From: Planctomycetota bacterium
GTDB lineage: Bacteria; Planctomycetota; PUPC01; DSUN01
Assembly: GCA_016872875.1 (NCBI GenBank)
Contig: VGYW01000489.1
Location: 1 to 5,933 of the forward strand
Length of the DNA: 5,933 nt
Reading direction: 5' to 3'
In this document: piece after piece, positions 1 to 5,415 of the stretch
Layout of the letters: every line of letters starts with the position of its first letter
Position numbering within the stretch: the first letter of the stretch is position 1
Notes under the pieces: model-generated
Seen by the model: only the letters and a program-made list of their open reading frames with translations
Told to the model about the DNA's origin: nothing
Database searches by the model: none
Program-made: the position numbers and the translations under genes

Positions 1-22
1 GTCGGCGTGGTCATGGAACATG

Positions 23-48
23 ATTGCAGAGTCATATGACTCTGCAAT
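23..48. repeat. 26-bp perfect palindrome, array copy 1
   Basis: The half-site ATTGCAGAGTCAT is followed by its exact reverse complement, centred on CATATG. Equivalent sites lie at 175-200 and 328-353 (centre CGTATG, one mismatched central pair) and at 480-505 (centre CATATG, but C-to-G at 499 breaks one arm). As DNA this could bind a dimeric protein; as RNA it would form a strong hairpin. No known operator was recognised. Confidence 0.9.
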
Positions 49-174
49 TATCTTCGCACCGCCCGTCGGGGCAGAGGGGCCGCCGTGTGCGATGCTGGCC
101 GGGGGGAAGACACCGAACGTCCATCCCGGATTGCTCGGCTACGCCCATGCCGGTCGGCGTGGTCATGGAACATG

Positions 175-200
175 ATTGCAGAGTCGTATGACTCTGCAAT
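175..200. repeat. 26-bp near-perfect palindrome, array copy 2
   Basis: Same site as at 23-48, with A-to-G in the centre (CGTATG). The arms of 11 bp on each side remain perfectly complementary. Confidence 0.88.
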
Positions 201-327
201 TATCTTCGCACCGCCCGTCGGGGCAGAGGGGCCGCCGTGTGCGATGCTGGCCGGGGGAGAAGACATCGAACATCCATCCCGGATTGCTCGGCCACGCCCA
301 TGCCGGTCGGCGTGGTCATGGAACATG

Positions 328-353
328 ATTGCAGAGTCGTATGACTCTGCAAT
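328..353. repeat. 26-bp near-perfect palindrome, array copy 3
   Basis: Identical to the copy 2 site, with centre CGTATG and intact arms. Confidence 0.88.
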
Positions 354-479
354 TATCTTCGCACCGCCCGTCGGGGCAGAGGGGCCGCCGTGTGCGATGC
401 TGGCCGGGGGGAAGACACCGAACGTCCATCCAGGATTGCTCGGCCACGCCCATGCCGGTCGGCGTGGTCATGGAACATG

Positions 480-505
480 ATTGCAGAGTCATATGACTGT
501 GCAAT
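480..505. repeat. 26-bp palindrome with one arm mismatch, array copy 4 (truncated unit)
   Basis: The centre is CATATG as in copy 1. The right arm has G instead of C at 499, leaving one unpaired position. The repeat unit loses similarity about 5 bp after this site, so the array ends just past its palindrome. Confidence 0.85.
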
Positions 506-510
506 CATCT

Positions 511-714
511 CCAAGACGGGTCGGCAGCGGCAGGGGGCGGCATGTCCTCTGTGGTGCGCGGAGATCCGGCATGGCGTGCCAGGGACTTACCACGATTCTC
601 ACGCAATGTAGCCACCAGAGCTTCGCAGGCGAGGGCAAGCGAGCCGCTTGCCACGCAGCACGTTGCGGCGCGTGCCCGCGCGGATCCACTACCTGAGCCA
701 CCCTTGCGCGGCAG
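511..714. other. Gene-free stretch between the repeat array and the rhomboid promoter
   Basis: No convincing coding region, tRNA or riboswitch was found. Short open frames cross it on both strands, but none has a good ribosome binding site or a recognisable product. The only clear structure is a hairpin at 634-652: GGCAAGCG, a 3-base AGC loop, then CGCTTGCC. It has no T-run after it, so it is not a standard intrinsic terminator. Confidence 0.6.
634..652. repeat. Perfect 8-bp stem hairpin
   Basis: GGCAAGCG and CGCTTGCC flank a 3-nt loop. The absence of a downstream T-tract argues against an intrinsic terminator. It may be a remnant of a repeat or part of the leader region. Confidence 0.55.
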
Positions 715-743
715 TTGACGCGCCGTGGGCGGCGGGATATGAT
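715..743 (+). promoter_or_regulatory. Sigma70-like promoter for the rhomboid-led operon
   Basis: A -35-like TTGACG at 715-720 and a -10-like TATGAT at 738-743 are separated by exactly 17 bp. This predicts transcription starting near 750, just ahead of the candidate start codons of the rhomboid gene. It argues against the in-frame upstream starts TTG 715 and ATG 739, which lie inside the promoter boxes. The match is close to the housekeeping consensus, but the call rests on sequence alone. Confidence 0.6.
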
Positions 744-756
744 TCAAGGGGGAGGC

Positions 757-1482
757 ATGGGGGCGGCGGCCATGTCAACGCATCGTGAAGAGGTCTTCCA
801 CAAGCTCACCATCGCCGAGCCGCTCACGCCGGCGATGGTGGTGCTGCTCATCGTCTTCGCCGTGGTCTTTGCCCTCCAGATCGCGGTGCCGCCCTTCCGC
901 GAGTTTGCTCTCGACTATCTGGCGTTGGACACCGGGGCGTTCCTGGCGAAGGGACGCCTCTGGGAGGCCGTCACCTCGATGTTCCTGCACGGTAGCGTGT
1001 GCCACTTCGTCTCTAACATGGCCTTCTTCTGGTTCTTCGGGAGCCTGCTGGCGAACTCCTGGCGCCAGCGGGAGTTCCTGGCGTTCTTCTTCGCGTGCGG
1101 GGTCGTGGGGTCGCTGTGCTTCCACGTGCTGGGCTCGCTGGCCTACGAAGCGCCTCAGAAGGGGCTCGGCGCCTCGGGGGCCGTCACCGGCATCATGGTC
1201 GGCTGCGCCCTGGCGTGCGGCGAGCGAATCGTCCTCGCCTTCTTCCTCATCCCAATGAAGCTGAGGTACTTCGTGGCGTTCTGCCTCGCGATTGACATTC
1301 TCGTGCTGATCGGCACAACGAGCCTCGCTCAAGCGGCACACCTGGGCGGAGCGGCGTGCGGGGCGGCCTACCTCAAGTTCGTCTGGTGGCGCCAGCGGCA
1401 CCTTGCAGGCGCCGCTCGTGGCACGGCGAAGGCAAGAAGCCGCATTGACGGGTTGGAGTTCATGGACGATGGGCGTCGCTGA
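757..1482 (+). CDS. Rhomboid family intramembrane serine protease
   Basis: A polytopic membrane protease of 241 aa that would cleave transmembrane substrates within or near the inner membrane. The rhomboid signature is complete. H78-x4-H83-x3-N87 sits at the start of the second membrane segment, where H83 and N87 match the oxyanion-side His and Asn of the family. The nucleophile S140 lies in the motif GASG, and the catalytic H195 lies in AHLGG. About six hydrophobic segments are visible, the first at residues 26-44, with a short charged cytoplasmic tail. Start choice is uncertain. ATG 757 follows a purine-rich AAGGGGGAGG closely, while ATG 772 (in frame, five residues shorter) would leave a more normal leader given the promoter at 715-743. 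Starts at 715 and 739 are unlikely. The gene overlaps the radical SAM gene by 14 bp, implying coupled translation. Substrate unknown. Confidence 0.93.
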   Translation: MGAAAMSTHREEVFHKLTIAEPLTPAMVVLLIVFAVVFALQIAVPPFREFALDYLALDTGAFLAKGRLWEAVTSMFLHGSVCHFVSNMAFFWFFGSLLANSWRQREFLAFFFACGVVGSLCFHVLGSLAYEAPQKGLGASGAVTGIMVGCALACGERIVLAFFLIPMKLRYFVAFCLAIDILVLIGTTSLAQAAHLGGAACGAAYLKFVWWRQRHLAGAARGTAKARSRIDGLEFMDDGRR

Positions 1483-2776
1483 GCTTGCGGCATCGAGGCT
1501 CGACTGGGCGGCGGCGCAGCTCGCCGACTGCCGCCTCTGCCCGCGCCAATGCCGCGCGAACCGCGCCGCGGGCGGGCTCGGCTTCTGCGGCGCGGGCGCC
1601 GAGGCGCGCCGCTTCATGGACTACGTCCACTACGGCGAGGAGGCCGAGCTTGTGCCCTCCCACTCGGTGTTCCTCACCGGCTGCAACCTGCGCTGCCTCT
1701 TCTGCCACACGGCGATCGAGCGGCGGACGCTTCCTGCCGAGCCGCTGACGGCTGGCCGGCTGCGGGCAACCGTCGAGCGCGGCCGCCGCGAGGGGGCGCG
1801 AAACGTGAGCTTCCACGGCGGCGAGCCGACCGTGAACGCGCCCGCCCTCCTGCGCCTCTTTGCGGAGATGGCGGGGACTTGTCACGAAATCGCCCAGCAC
1901 ACCCGCAAGAGACCATGTCATTCCGAGCGGAGCCCTTCGACTTCGCTCAGGGCAGGCTCCGCGAAGTCGAGGAACCTTTCAGGGGAGCAAACTGACGTGA
2001 CGAGAGTGACCCCGCTTGCGGGAGCCAACTCCTCTGAAAGGTGCTTCGACAGGCTCAGCATGACAAGTGGGGAACGCGTGCGTCTTCCACCAATCGTCTG
2101 GAACACGAACCTCTATTGCACGGCGGAGACGCTCGAGGCCATCGCGGGCATCCCGGCGGTCTACCTGGTTGACCTGAAGTTCGGGAACGGCGCCTGCGCG
2201 GCGGCGGTGGCAGGGGCCGCGGACTATTGGGAAGTCGTGCGCGCTCGACTCAAGGAGACGGCCGCGAGCGAGTCGGGCAAGCTCATCGTCCGACACCTCG
2301 TCCTGCCCGGCCACCTCGACTGCTGCACGTGGCCGGCCCTCGAATGGCTCGCCCGCGAGCTCCCCTCCGCCAGGTTGAGCCTGAAGACCGATTACCTTGC
2401 GATGCCCGACGCGAGGGGCGACAAGCGGCTCGGTCGCTTCCTGACCGATGGCGAGGTCCGCGAGGCCGCGGCCATCGCCAAAGACCTCGGCATTCCGTTG
2501 GCTGCCGGCCCCGACTTGAGTGTGCCACGGCTGGCTCGCCCAGCCGTGTCTTCTGCCGCACGGTCGGACGAGCCGACCGTGGCACCGGCGGAGCCGCTCG
2601 ATGCCGAGCTGGTCATCTCCCCGAAAGGCGCGGTTTTCCTGCACCATCCGACCCGCGACATCACCTCAGTCGCCCTGGCGGTCAGCCATCGGGGAAGAGT
2701 CGAGGACGAGGACGAGGGACGAGGACGAGGACGATTGAAGAGCTACGACCCTGCAACAGGGAGTTGTACTCGATGA
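1469..2776 (+). CDS. Radical SAM protein, PflA/PflX-like (COG1313 type), carrying in-frame repeat insertions
   Basis: An iron-sulfur enzyme of 435 aa. The radical SAM cluster motif CxxxCxxC is C72, C76, C79 within GCNLRCLFC, and the SAM-binding GGEP motif is at 117-120. An N-terminal cysteine set (C21, C24, C28, C40 in CRLCPRQC and GFCG) is typical of the COG1313 group, related to pyruvate formate-lyase activating enzymes. Later family-like stretches are IVWNTNLY (209-216), VYLVDLKFG and LIVRHLVLPGHL. From general knowledge the family is usually roughly 300-340 aa. The excess fits three foreign segments: residues about 137-205 and 352-373 are encoded by inverted-repeat elements, and the last 25 or so by a GAGGAC microsatellite. 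The first insertion falls between a helix after GGEP and the strand IVWNTN, a place likely to be a surface loop. ATG 1469 was chosen over TTG 1403 because the TTG lies deep inside the rhomboid gene and GGAG at 1455-1458 precedes the ATG. Its substrate is unknown. Whether the enzyme is still active is open, but all catalytic motifs remain. Confidence 0.88.
   Translation: MGVAELAASRLDWAAAQLADCRLCPRQCRANRAAGGLGFCGAGAEARRFMDYVHYGEEAELVPSHSVFLTGCNLRCLFCHTAIERRTLPAEPLTAGRLRATVERGRREGARNVSFHGGEPTVNAPALLRLFAEMAGTCHEIAQHTRKRPCHSERSPSTSLRAGSAKSRNLSGEQTDVTRVTPLAGANSSERCFDRLSMTSGERVRLPPIVWNTNLYCTAETLEAIAGIPAVYLVDLKFGNGACAAAVAGAADYWEVVRARLKETAASESGKLIVRHLVLPGHLDCCTWPALEWLARELPSARLSLKTDYLAMPDARGDKRLGRFLTDGEVREAAAIAKDLGIPLAAGPDLSVPRLARPAVSSAARSDEPTVAPAEPLDAELVISPKGAVFLHHPTRDITSVALAVSHRGRVEDEDEGRGRGRLKSYDPATGSCTR
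1877..2083. repeat. Inverted-repeat dispersed element inserted in frame in the radical SAM gene
   Basis: The left part contains GTCATTCCGAGC and, further in, CGAGGAACCTTTCAGGGGAG. The right part, read on the other strand, gives CTTGTCATGCTGAGC and GAAGCACCTTTCAGAGGAG, so the arms are a clear inverted pair. Inside the left arm are further inverted pairs: TCGACTTCGC with GCGAAGTCGA, and GGAGCC with GGCTCC. ACTTGTCA occurs at 1877 and its complement TGACAAGT at 2061, which may mark the ends; exact borders are uncertain. This resembles a dispersed repeat type seen in many environmental bacterial genomes (general knowledge, not searched). It adds about 69 residues without stop or frameshift. The element is open in several frames on both strands. 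Confidence 0.8.
2522..2585. repeat. 64-bp double-hairpin palindromic element inserted in frame in the radical SAM gene
   Basis: The outer ends GTGCCACGG (2522-2530) and CCGTGGCAC (2577-2585) are perfect inverted repeats. Inside are two similar hairpins. One has CACGGCTGG and CCAGCCGTG around a 5-nt loop (2526-2548). The other has CACGGTCGG and CCGACCGTG around ACGAG (2559-2581). Both stems are 9 bp and both loops 5 nt, so the element is symmetrical. It encodes residues 352-373 of the radical SAM protein without disrupting the frame, and looks like a REP- or MITE-like unit. Confidence 0.85.
2702..2732 (+). repeat. GAGGAC hexanucleotide microsatellite with a one-base slip
   Basis: Five GAGGAC-type units run in tandem; the third has an extra G (GAGGGAC, 2714-2720). 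In the radical SAM frame the first part reads as an acidic EDEDE and, after the extra base, a basic GRGRGR. A slip of one base would change the C-terminus and where the gene stops relative to the ATPase start. Confidence 0.85.
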
Positions 2777-4332
2777 CTGACCCACAGCAGACACGCGAGA
2801 TCGAGATACTCATCCGCGCGCGCTATCCCATCCTCTACGTCGTGTCGTGGGAGGAGCCGCGCGTCACCCAGACCCTCATCGCCATCGGACGCCGCAGCAA
2901 CAAGAAGGTCTACGAGTGGTCGTGCTCCAGCGGCATCGTGCCCGCGGGAACCCCGCTCCAGGCCGTGAAAATGCGGAAGACGGGCACCAAGGACCCCCTC
3001 GTGGCCCTCGACGAGGTGGTGGAGGAGCTGGAGCCGGCGATCTACATTTTCAAGGACTTTCATCCGTTCCTGAGCAAGACGAACTACGCGGTGGTGAGGA
3101 AGCTGCGCGACATCGCCCAGGGACTCAAGAGCAGCTACAAGACCCTCGTCCTCGTCAGCCCGTTCCTCGAGCTCCCGCCGGAGCTTGAGAAGGACGTGAC
3201 GGTGATAGACTACCACCTGCCAAGCCTGGCCGAGCTTGGGGGGTTGCTCGACTCGATCATCGCGGAGGTGAAAGACAACCCGAAGGTGAAGATCGAGCTG
3301 AACGCTGCGGGCCGCGAGGAGATACTCAAGGCCGCCCTGGGCCTCACGCTGGCCGAGGCGGAGAACGTCTTCGCAAAGGCCCTGGTCCAGAGCGGCCGAC
3401 TCTCGCGGGCCGACGTGGCGGCAATCTTCACCGAGAAGCAGCAGGTCATCCGCAAGAGCGGCCTGCTCGACTACTGCGAGCCCGACGTGCAGTTCCAGCA
3501 CGTCGGCGGCCTGGCGAGCCTGAAGGACTGGCTTGCGAAACGCAAGCTGGCGTTCACCGACAGCGCCCAGAAGTTCGGCCTGCCTGCCCCGCGCGGGGCG
3601 CTGCTTCTCGGCGTCCAGGGCTGCGGGAAGTCAATGTGCGCCAAGGCCGTCAGCTCCCTCTGGCAGCTCCCGCTCCTGCGGTTCGACATCGGCAAGGTCT
3701 TCGGCTCCCTCGTCGGCACCTCCGAGGAGAACGTGCGGCGCGCCATCCGCATCGCCGAGAGCATCGCCCCGTGCGTCATGTGGGTGGACGAGATTGACAA
3801 GGCATTCGGCGCCGTGGGCGCCCACTCGACCGACAGCGGCACGACCCAGCGCGTGCTCAGCACCCTCCTCACCTGGCTCTCGGAGAAAGTGACCCCCGTC
3901 TTCGTCATCGCAACGGCCAACAACATCCACGTCCTCCCCCCCGAGTTGATGCGGAAGGGGCGCTTCGACGACATCTTCTTCGTTGATCTCCCCGACGAGG
4001 CGGAGCGGAGCGAGATTTTCGCCATACACCTTGCGCGGCGCAACCGCGACCCGAAGAAGTTCAACATCGCCGACCTTGCGGCAAGGAGCGAGGGCCTCAG
4101 CGGAGCCGAGATCGAGCAGGCCATCATTGCCGCGCTCTTCGAGGCATTCTCGCAGCGCCGCGACCTGGCCGACGCCGACATCGCCAAGGCCATGGCCGAG
4201 ACCGTGCCGCTCTCGAAGACGATGGACACCGAGGTCAACGCCCTGCGCGAGTGGGCGATGACCCGTGCGCGCCACGCCTCGATTCGCCAGGAGGAGATCG
4301 TCGCGCGCGCGACACGCAAGATGGAGTTGTAG
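2773..4332 (+). CDS. ycf46: AAA+ ATPase of the Ycf46 type
   Basis: A protein of 519 aa, about the usual length for Ycf46. The C-terminal AAA+ module is complete: Walker A GVQGCGKS (280-287), Walker B CVMWVDE (334-340), sensor 1 ATANN (380-384), arginine-finger region MRKGRFD (393-399) and sensor 2 region GLSGAEIEQ (441-449). The N-terminal part begins with EILIRARYPILYVVSWEE and contains IYIFKDFHPFL, as seen in Ycf46 proteins, where this half looks like a degenerate AAA fold without a Walker A. In cyanobacteria Ycf46 has been linked to regulation of inorganic carbon use; a role here cannot be assumed. ATG 2773 overlaps the radical SAM stop (ATGA), with GGGAG at 2758-2762 upstream. The open frame extends upstream to GTG 2227, but that part lies inside the radical SAM gene and lacks family resemblance. 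The likely partners are the DUF1257-like and DUF2997-like genes downstream. Confidence 0.87.
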   Translation: MTDPQQTREIEILIRARYPILYVVSWEEPRVTQTLIAIGRRSNKKVYEWSCSSGIVPAGTPLQAVKMRKTGTKDPLVALDEVVEELEPAIYIFKDFHPFLSKTNYAVVRKLRDIAQGLKSSYKTLVLVSPFLELPPELEKDVTVIDYHLPSLAELGGLLDSIIAEVKDNPKVKIELNAAGREEILKAALGLTLAEAENVFAKALVQSGRLSRADVAAIFTEKQQVIRKSGLLDYCEPDVQFQHVGGLASLKDWLAKRKLAFTDSAQKFGLPAPRGALLLGVQGCGKSMCAKAVSSLWQLPLLRFDIGKVFGSLVGTSEENVRRAIRIAESIAPCVMWVDEIDKAFGAVGAHSTDSGTTQRVLSTLLTWLSEKVTPVFVIATANNIHVLPPELMRKGRFDDIFFVDLPDEAERSEIFAIHLARRNRDPKKFNIADLAARSEGLSGAEIEQAIIAALFEAFSQRRDLADADIAKAMAETVPLSKTMDTEVNALREWAMTRARHASIRQEEIVARATRKMEL

Positions 4333-4366
4333 GTGCGGGCGCCACGCAAGAGGGCTTGTGAAGGAG

Positions 4367-4454
4367 TGACACGGACGCACACGGACCGACACGGACTAAG
4401 GCCACCCGGGCTGGGAACTTCCTGTCCGTGTCTGTCCGTGTCTGTCCGTGTGTC
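4367..4454. repeat. Long hairpin built from inverted 10-bp ACACGGAC repeats
   Basis: The left arm (4367-4396) has three units ending in ACACGGAC at about 10-bp spacing. The right arm (4424-4454) has three GTCCGTGT units, the reverse complement. The 27-bp spacer contains CCCGGG. The transcript could fold into a stem of nearly 30 pairs with a few mismatches. There is no T-tract, so it is not a classic intrinsic terminator. It could stabilise the upstream mRNA end or reduce read-through to the next genes. Confidence 0.85.
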
Positions 4455-4520
4455 TTGTCCACAGGCTCAAGACCGAGGCACCTTGCCCCGCGGTAGTTCG
4501 TGGACGACGGAAGGAAGAAA

Positions 4521-4525
4521 GGAGG
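4521..4525 (+). promoter_or_regulatory. Strong Shine-Dalgarno site that fixes the start of the DUF1257-like gene
   Basis: AAAGGAGG ends 7 nt before ATG 4533. The alternative in-frame GTG 4500 lies upstream of this site and would place it inside the coding region, so ATG 4533 is preferred. Confidence 0.75.
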
Positions 4526-4532
4526 CAAGCTC

Positions 4533-4985
4533 ATGAGTGCGATCATCGTCATTCTCCCGGCCCTTCCCGCGGCCTGGCCTGTGATCACGGCTGCGGCTGC
4601 GGCCGCGGCCAGCGCCCTCGGCTTCGCTGCCGCACGGACGAAGCAGGAGGCCGAAGCGGTCACCGAGGCCGAGGTCTCGCTTCAGAACTCCCAGGCGGTC
4701 AGCGCGCAGTTCGCCCTCGGCGAAGAGGTCGTCTTCACGAAGGAAGGCGTCCAGGTGGTCGTCTTCCGCAACACCGAGGGGCGGGTCGGAATTCGGGCGA
4801 TGGCCAAGGGCAAGACTGAGGCGGAGCTCCGCGAGGCCGCCCAGCAGATGGCCAACGCCCTCACCCAGCAGTATGCCTACAACCAGCTCATGGAGGAGCT
4901 CAAGAGCCGCAACTTCACCGTCGTGGGCGAGGACGTCGAGGCCGATGGCACGGTCCGGCTCCGCGTCCGGACTTTCCAGGGCTGA
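4533..4985 (+). CDS. DUF1257 (Ycf35)-like protein with a hydrophobic N-terminus
   Basis: A protein of 150 aa. The C-terminal 45 residues (106-150) resemble the end of Ycf35/DUF1257 proteins: an L-x-QQYAY-x-Q helix, a KSRNFTVV strand, then the DGTVRLRVR strand. The middle (about 70-90) shows the strand pair VQVVVFRN and GRVGIRAMA expected in this small alpha/beta fold. The first 36 residues are unlike the soluble start of typical Ycf35; they are hydrophobic and alanine-rich (AIIVILPALPAAWPVITAA onward). This could be a membrane anchor, a signal-like segment or a buried helix. The function of DUF1257 is unknown; its position after a Ycf46-type ATPase supports the assignment. The start is fixed by the AAAGGAGG site before ATG 4533. 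The family call comes from remembered similarity and should be confirmed by a profile search. Confidence 0.7.
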   Translation: MSAIIVILPALPAAWPVITAAAAAAASALGFAAARTKQEAEAVTEAEVSLQNSQAVSAQFALGEEVVFTKEGVQVVVFRNTEGRVGIRAMAKGKTEAELREAAQQMANALTQQYAYNQLMEELKSRNFTVVGEDVEADGTVRLRVRTFQG

Positions 4986-5025
4986 GGTGTGTCTATTGCG
5001 GAAAGCCATCTACAGCACGAGCCAT

Positions 5026-5165
5026 GTTCGTAGTGCGGGCTTTAGCCCGTGCTCGCCTCCCCCAACCTGGTGGCCGGAGGATTGTCGCGCTTTCGCGCGA
5101 AAGCGCGACGGTCCCTCCGCGCCCACGTGGAGAAGAAGAGACGGCCTGAAGGCCGCACTGCGAAC
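5026..5165. repeat. 140-bp composite fold-back element (MITE/REP-like)
   Basis: The left arm 5026-5050 starts GTTCGTAGTGCGGGC. The right arm 5141-5165, read in reverse complement, starts GTTCGCAGTGCGGCC. They match at 21 of 25 positions. Each arm also contains its own mini-hairpin: GGGC-TTTA-GCCC on the left, GGCC-TGAA-GGCC on the right. Two of the four arm differences are paired changes that preserve these mini-hairpins. Between the arms lies a perfect 26-bp palindrome (5084-5109). The element splits two genes that otherwise look like operon partners. No transposase is present, so any mobility would need one supplied in trans. Confidence 0.85.
5084..5109. repeat. 26-bp perfect palindrome inside the fold-back element
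   Basis: The half-site GTCGCGCTTTCGC is followed by its exact reverse complement. Flanking GGAGGA and TCCCTCC can extend the stem with a small bulge. It has the same length as, but a different sequence from, the palindromes in the upstream tandem array. Confidence 0.88.
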
Positions 5166-5205
5166 CGGGACTTCCCACAATGCAAGCTAACGAGAGGATG
5201 CCGTC

Positions 5206-5415
5206 ATGGAGCAGCACGAGTTCGACATCGCCATCGGCCCCGACGGCAAGGTTACGATCGAGGTCAAGGGCGTGAAGGGCCAGGGGTGCCTCGACTACGC
5301 GAAGTTCTTCGAGGAGGTGCTTGGCAAGATCGTCGCCACCGAGCGCACCGCGGAGTTTTATGCTCCGCCGACGGGGGTGGAGGTGCATATCCAGCAGAAA
5401 GAGGAGAACCGATAG
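5206..5415 (+). CDS. DUF2997-like small protein
   Basis: A protein of 69 aa. It starts with two short strands, FDIAIGPDGKVTIEVKG, followed by GVKGQGCLDYAKFFEEVLG (residues 22-40). This carries the GxxG-x-xC pattern with C28 and the acidic helix typical of DUF2997. The tail, EFYAPP then polar residues, also fits the family. Function is unknown. In cyanobacteria similar small proteins occur with Ycf35 and Ycf46 genes, so the order ATPase, DUF1257, DUF2997 here is meaningful support. GAGAGGA at 5192-5198 lies 7 nt before the ATG. The conserved cysteine could bind metal or a thiol partner, but this is a guess. It is probably soluble, with no membrane segment. Confidence 0.78.
   Translation: MEQHEFDIAIGPDGKVTIEVKGVKGQGCLDYAKFFEEVLGKIVATERTAEFYAPPTGVEVHIQQKEENR

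Larger units (their letters stand above)
1..510. repeat. Tandem array of a 152-153 bp repeat, 3.3 copies, running off the left edge
   Basis: Copies begin at 1, 153, 306 and 458 with the motif GTCGGCGTGGTCATGGAAC. The spacings are 152, 153 and 152 bp, and the fourth copy breaks off near 510. Copies differ at only a few positions: copies 1 and 3 differ at three bases, and copy 2 has one extra base in its G-run plus two substitutions. This implies recent duplication. Because the period is not constant modulo 3, the reading frame changes between copies, so the array is not protein-coding despite long open frames. Besides the palindrome listed separately, each unit has an inverted pair CCACGCC/GGCGTGG across the copy junction. 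In copy 1 a C-to-T change at 140 turns one pair into a G-T wobble, so pairing is kept. Function is unknown; it could be a structured non-coding element or an amplified mobile remnant. Confidence 0.93.
4333..4532. other. 200-bp gap between the ATPase and DUF1257-like genes
   Basis: No gene fits here. The gap is dominated by an inverted array of ACACGGAC units (listed separately) and ends with the strong ribosome binding site of the next gene. No promoter boxes were recognised. Confidence 0.6.
4986..5205. other. 220-bp gap between the DUF1257-like and DUF2997-like genes
   Basis: No coding region is supported. Most of it is the composite fold-back element at 5026-5165. The final 30 bp hold the ribosome binding site (GAGAGGA at 5192-5198) of the next gene. 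Confidence 0.6.

Noticed and set aside
85..480. 131-residue open frame across the tandem repeat on the + strand, and similar frames on the - strand
   Set aside because: The repeat period is 152-153 bp, so successive copies are read in different frames and give inconsistent peptides. There is no ribosome binding site and no family resemblance.
1..510. CRISPR array
   Set aside because: The repeated unit is the entire 152-153 bp with no unique spacers, and no cas genes are present.
634..652. Intrinsic terminator of a gene to the left
   Set aside because: The stem is perfect, but no T-run follows and no coding region is found before it in the window.
1403..1468. TTG 1403 as start of the radical SAM protein
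   Set aside because: It would overlap the rhomboid gene by 80 bp and adds a basic segment unlike the family. ATG 1469 has a GGAG site and a short overlap.
775..1617. 280-residue open frame on the - strand opposite the rhomboid gene
   Set aside because: Its product is rich in charged and glutamine residues typical of GC-rich antisense shadows, and the + strand carries a complete rhomboid signature.
1877..2083. Radical SAM gene as a pseudogene broken by insertion
   Set aside because: The frame is open throughout and all catalytic motifs on both sides remain in the same frame. Loss of activity is possible but not shown.
2227..2772. N-terminal extension of the AAA+ ATPase to GTG 2227 (701 aa in total)
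   Set aside because: The extension lies inside the radical SAM coding region in another frame, is low-complexity and arginine- and proline-rich, and the family-like sequence begins at ATG 2773, which has an ATGA overlap and a GGGAG site.
3471..4382. 303-residue and 253-residue open frames on the - strand opposite the ATPase
   Set aside because: Both are antisense to the conserved AAA+ module with all its motifs. No independent start signals or recognisable domains were seen.
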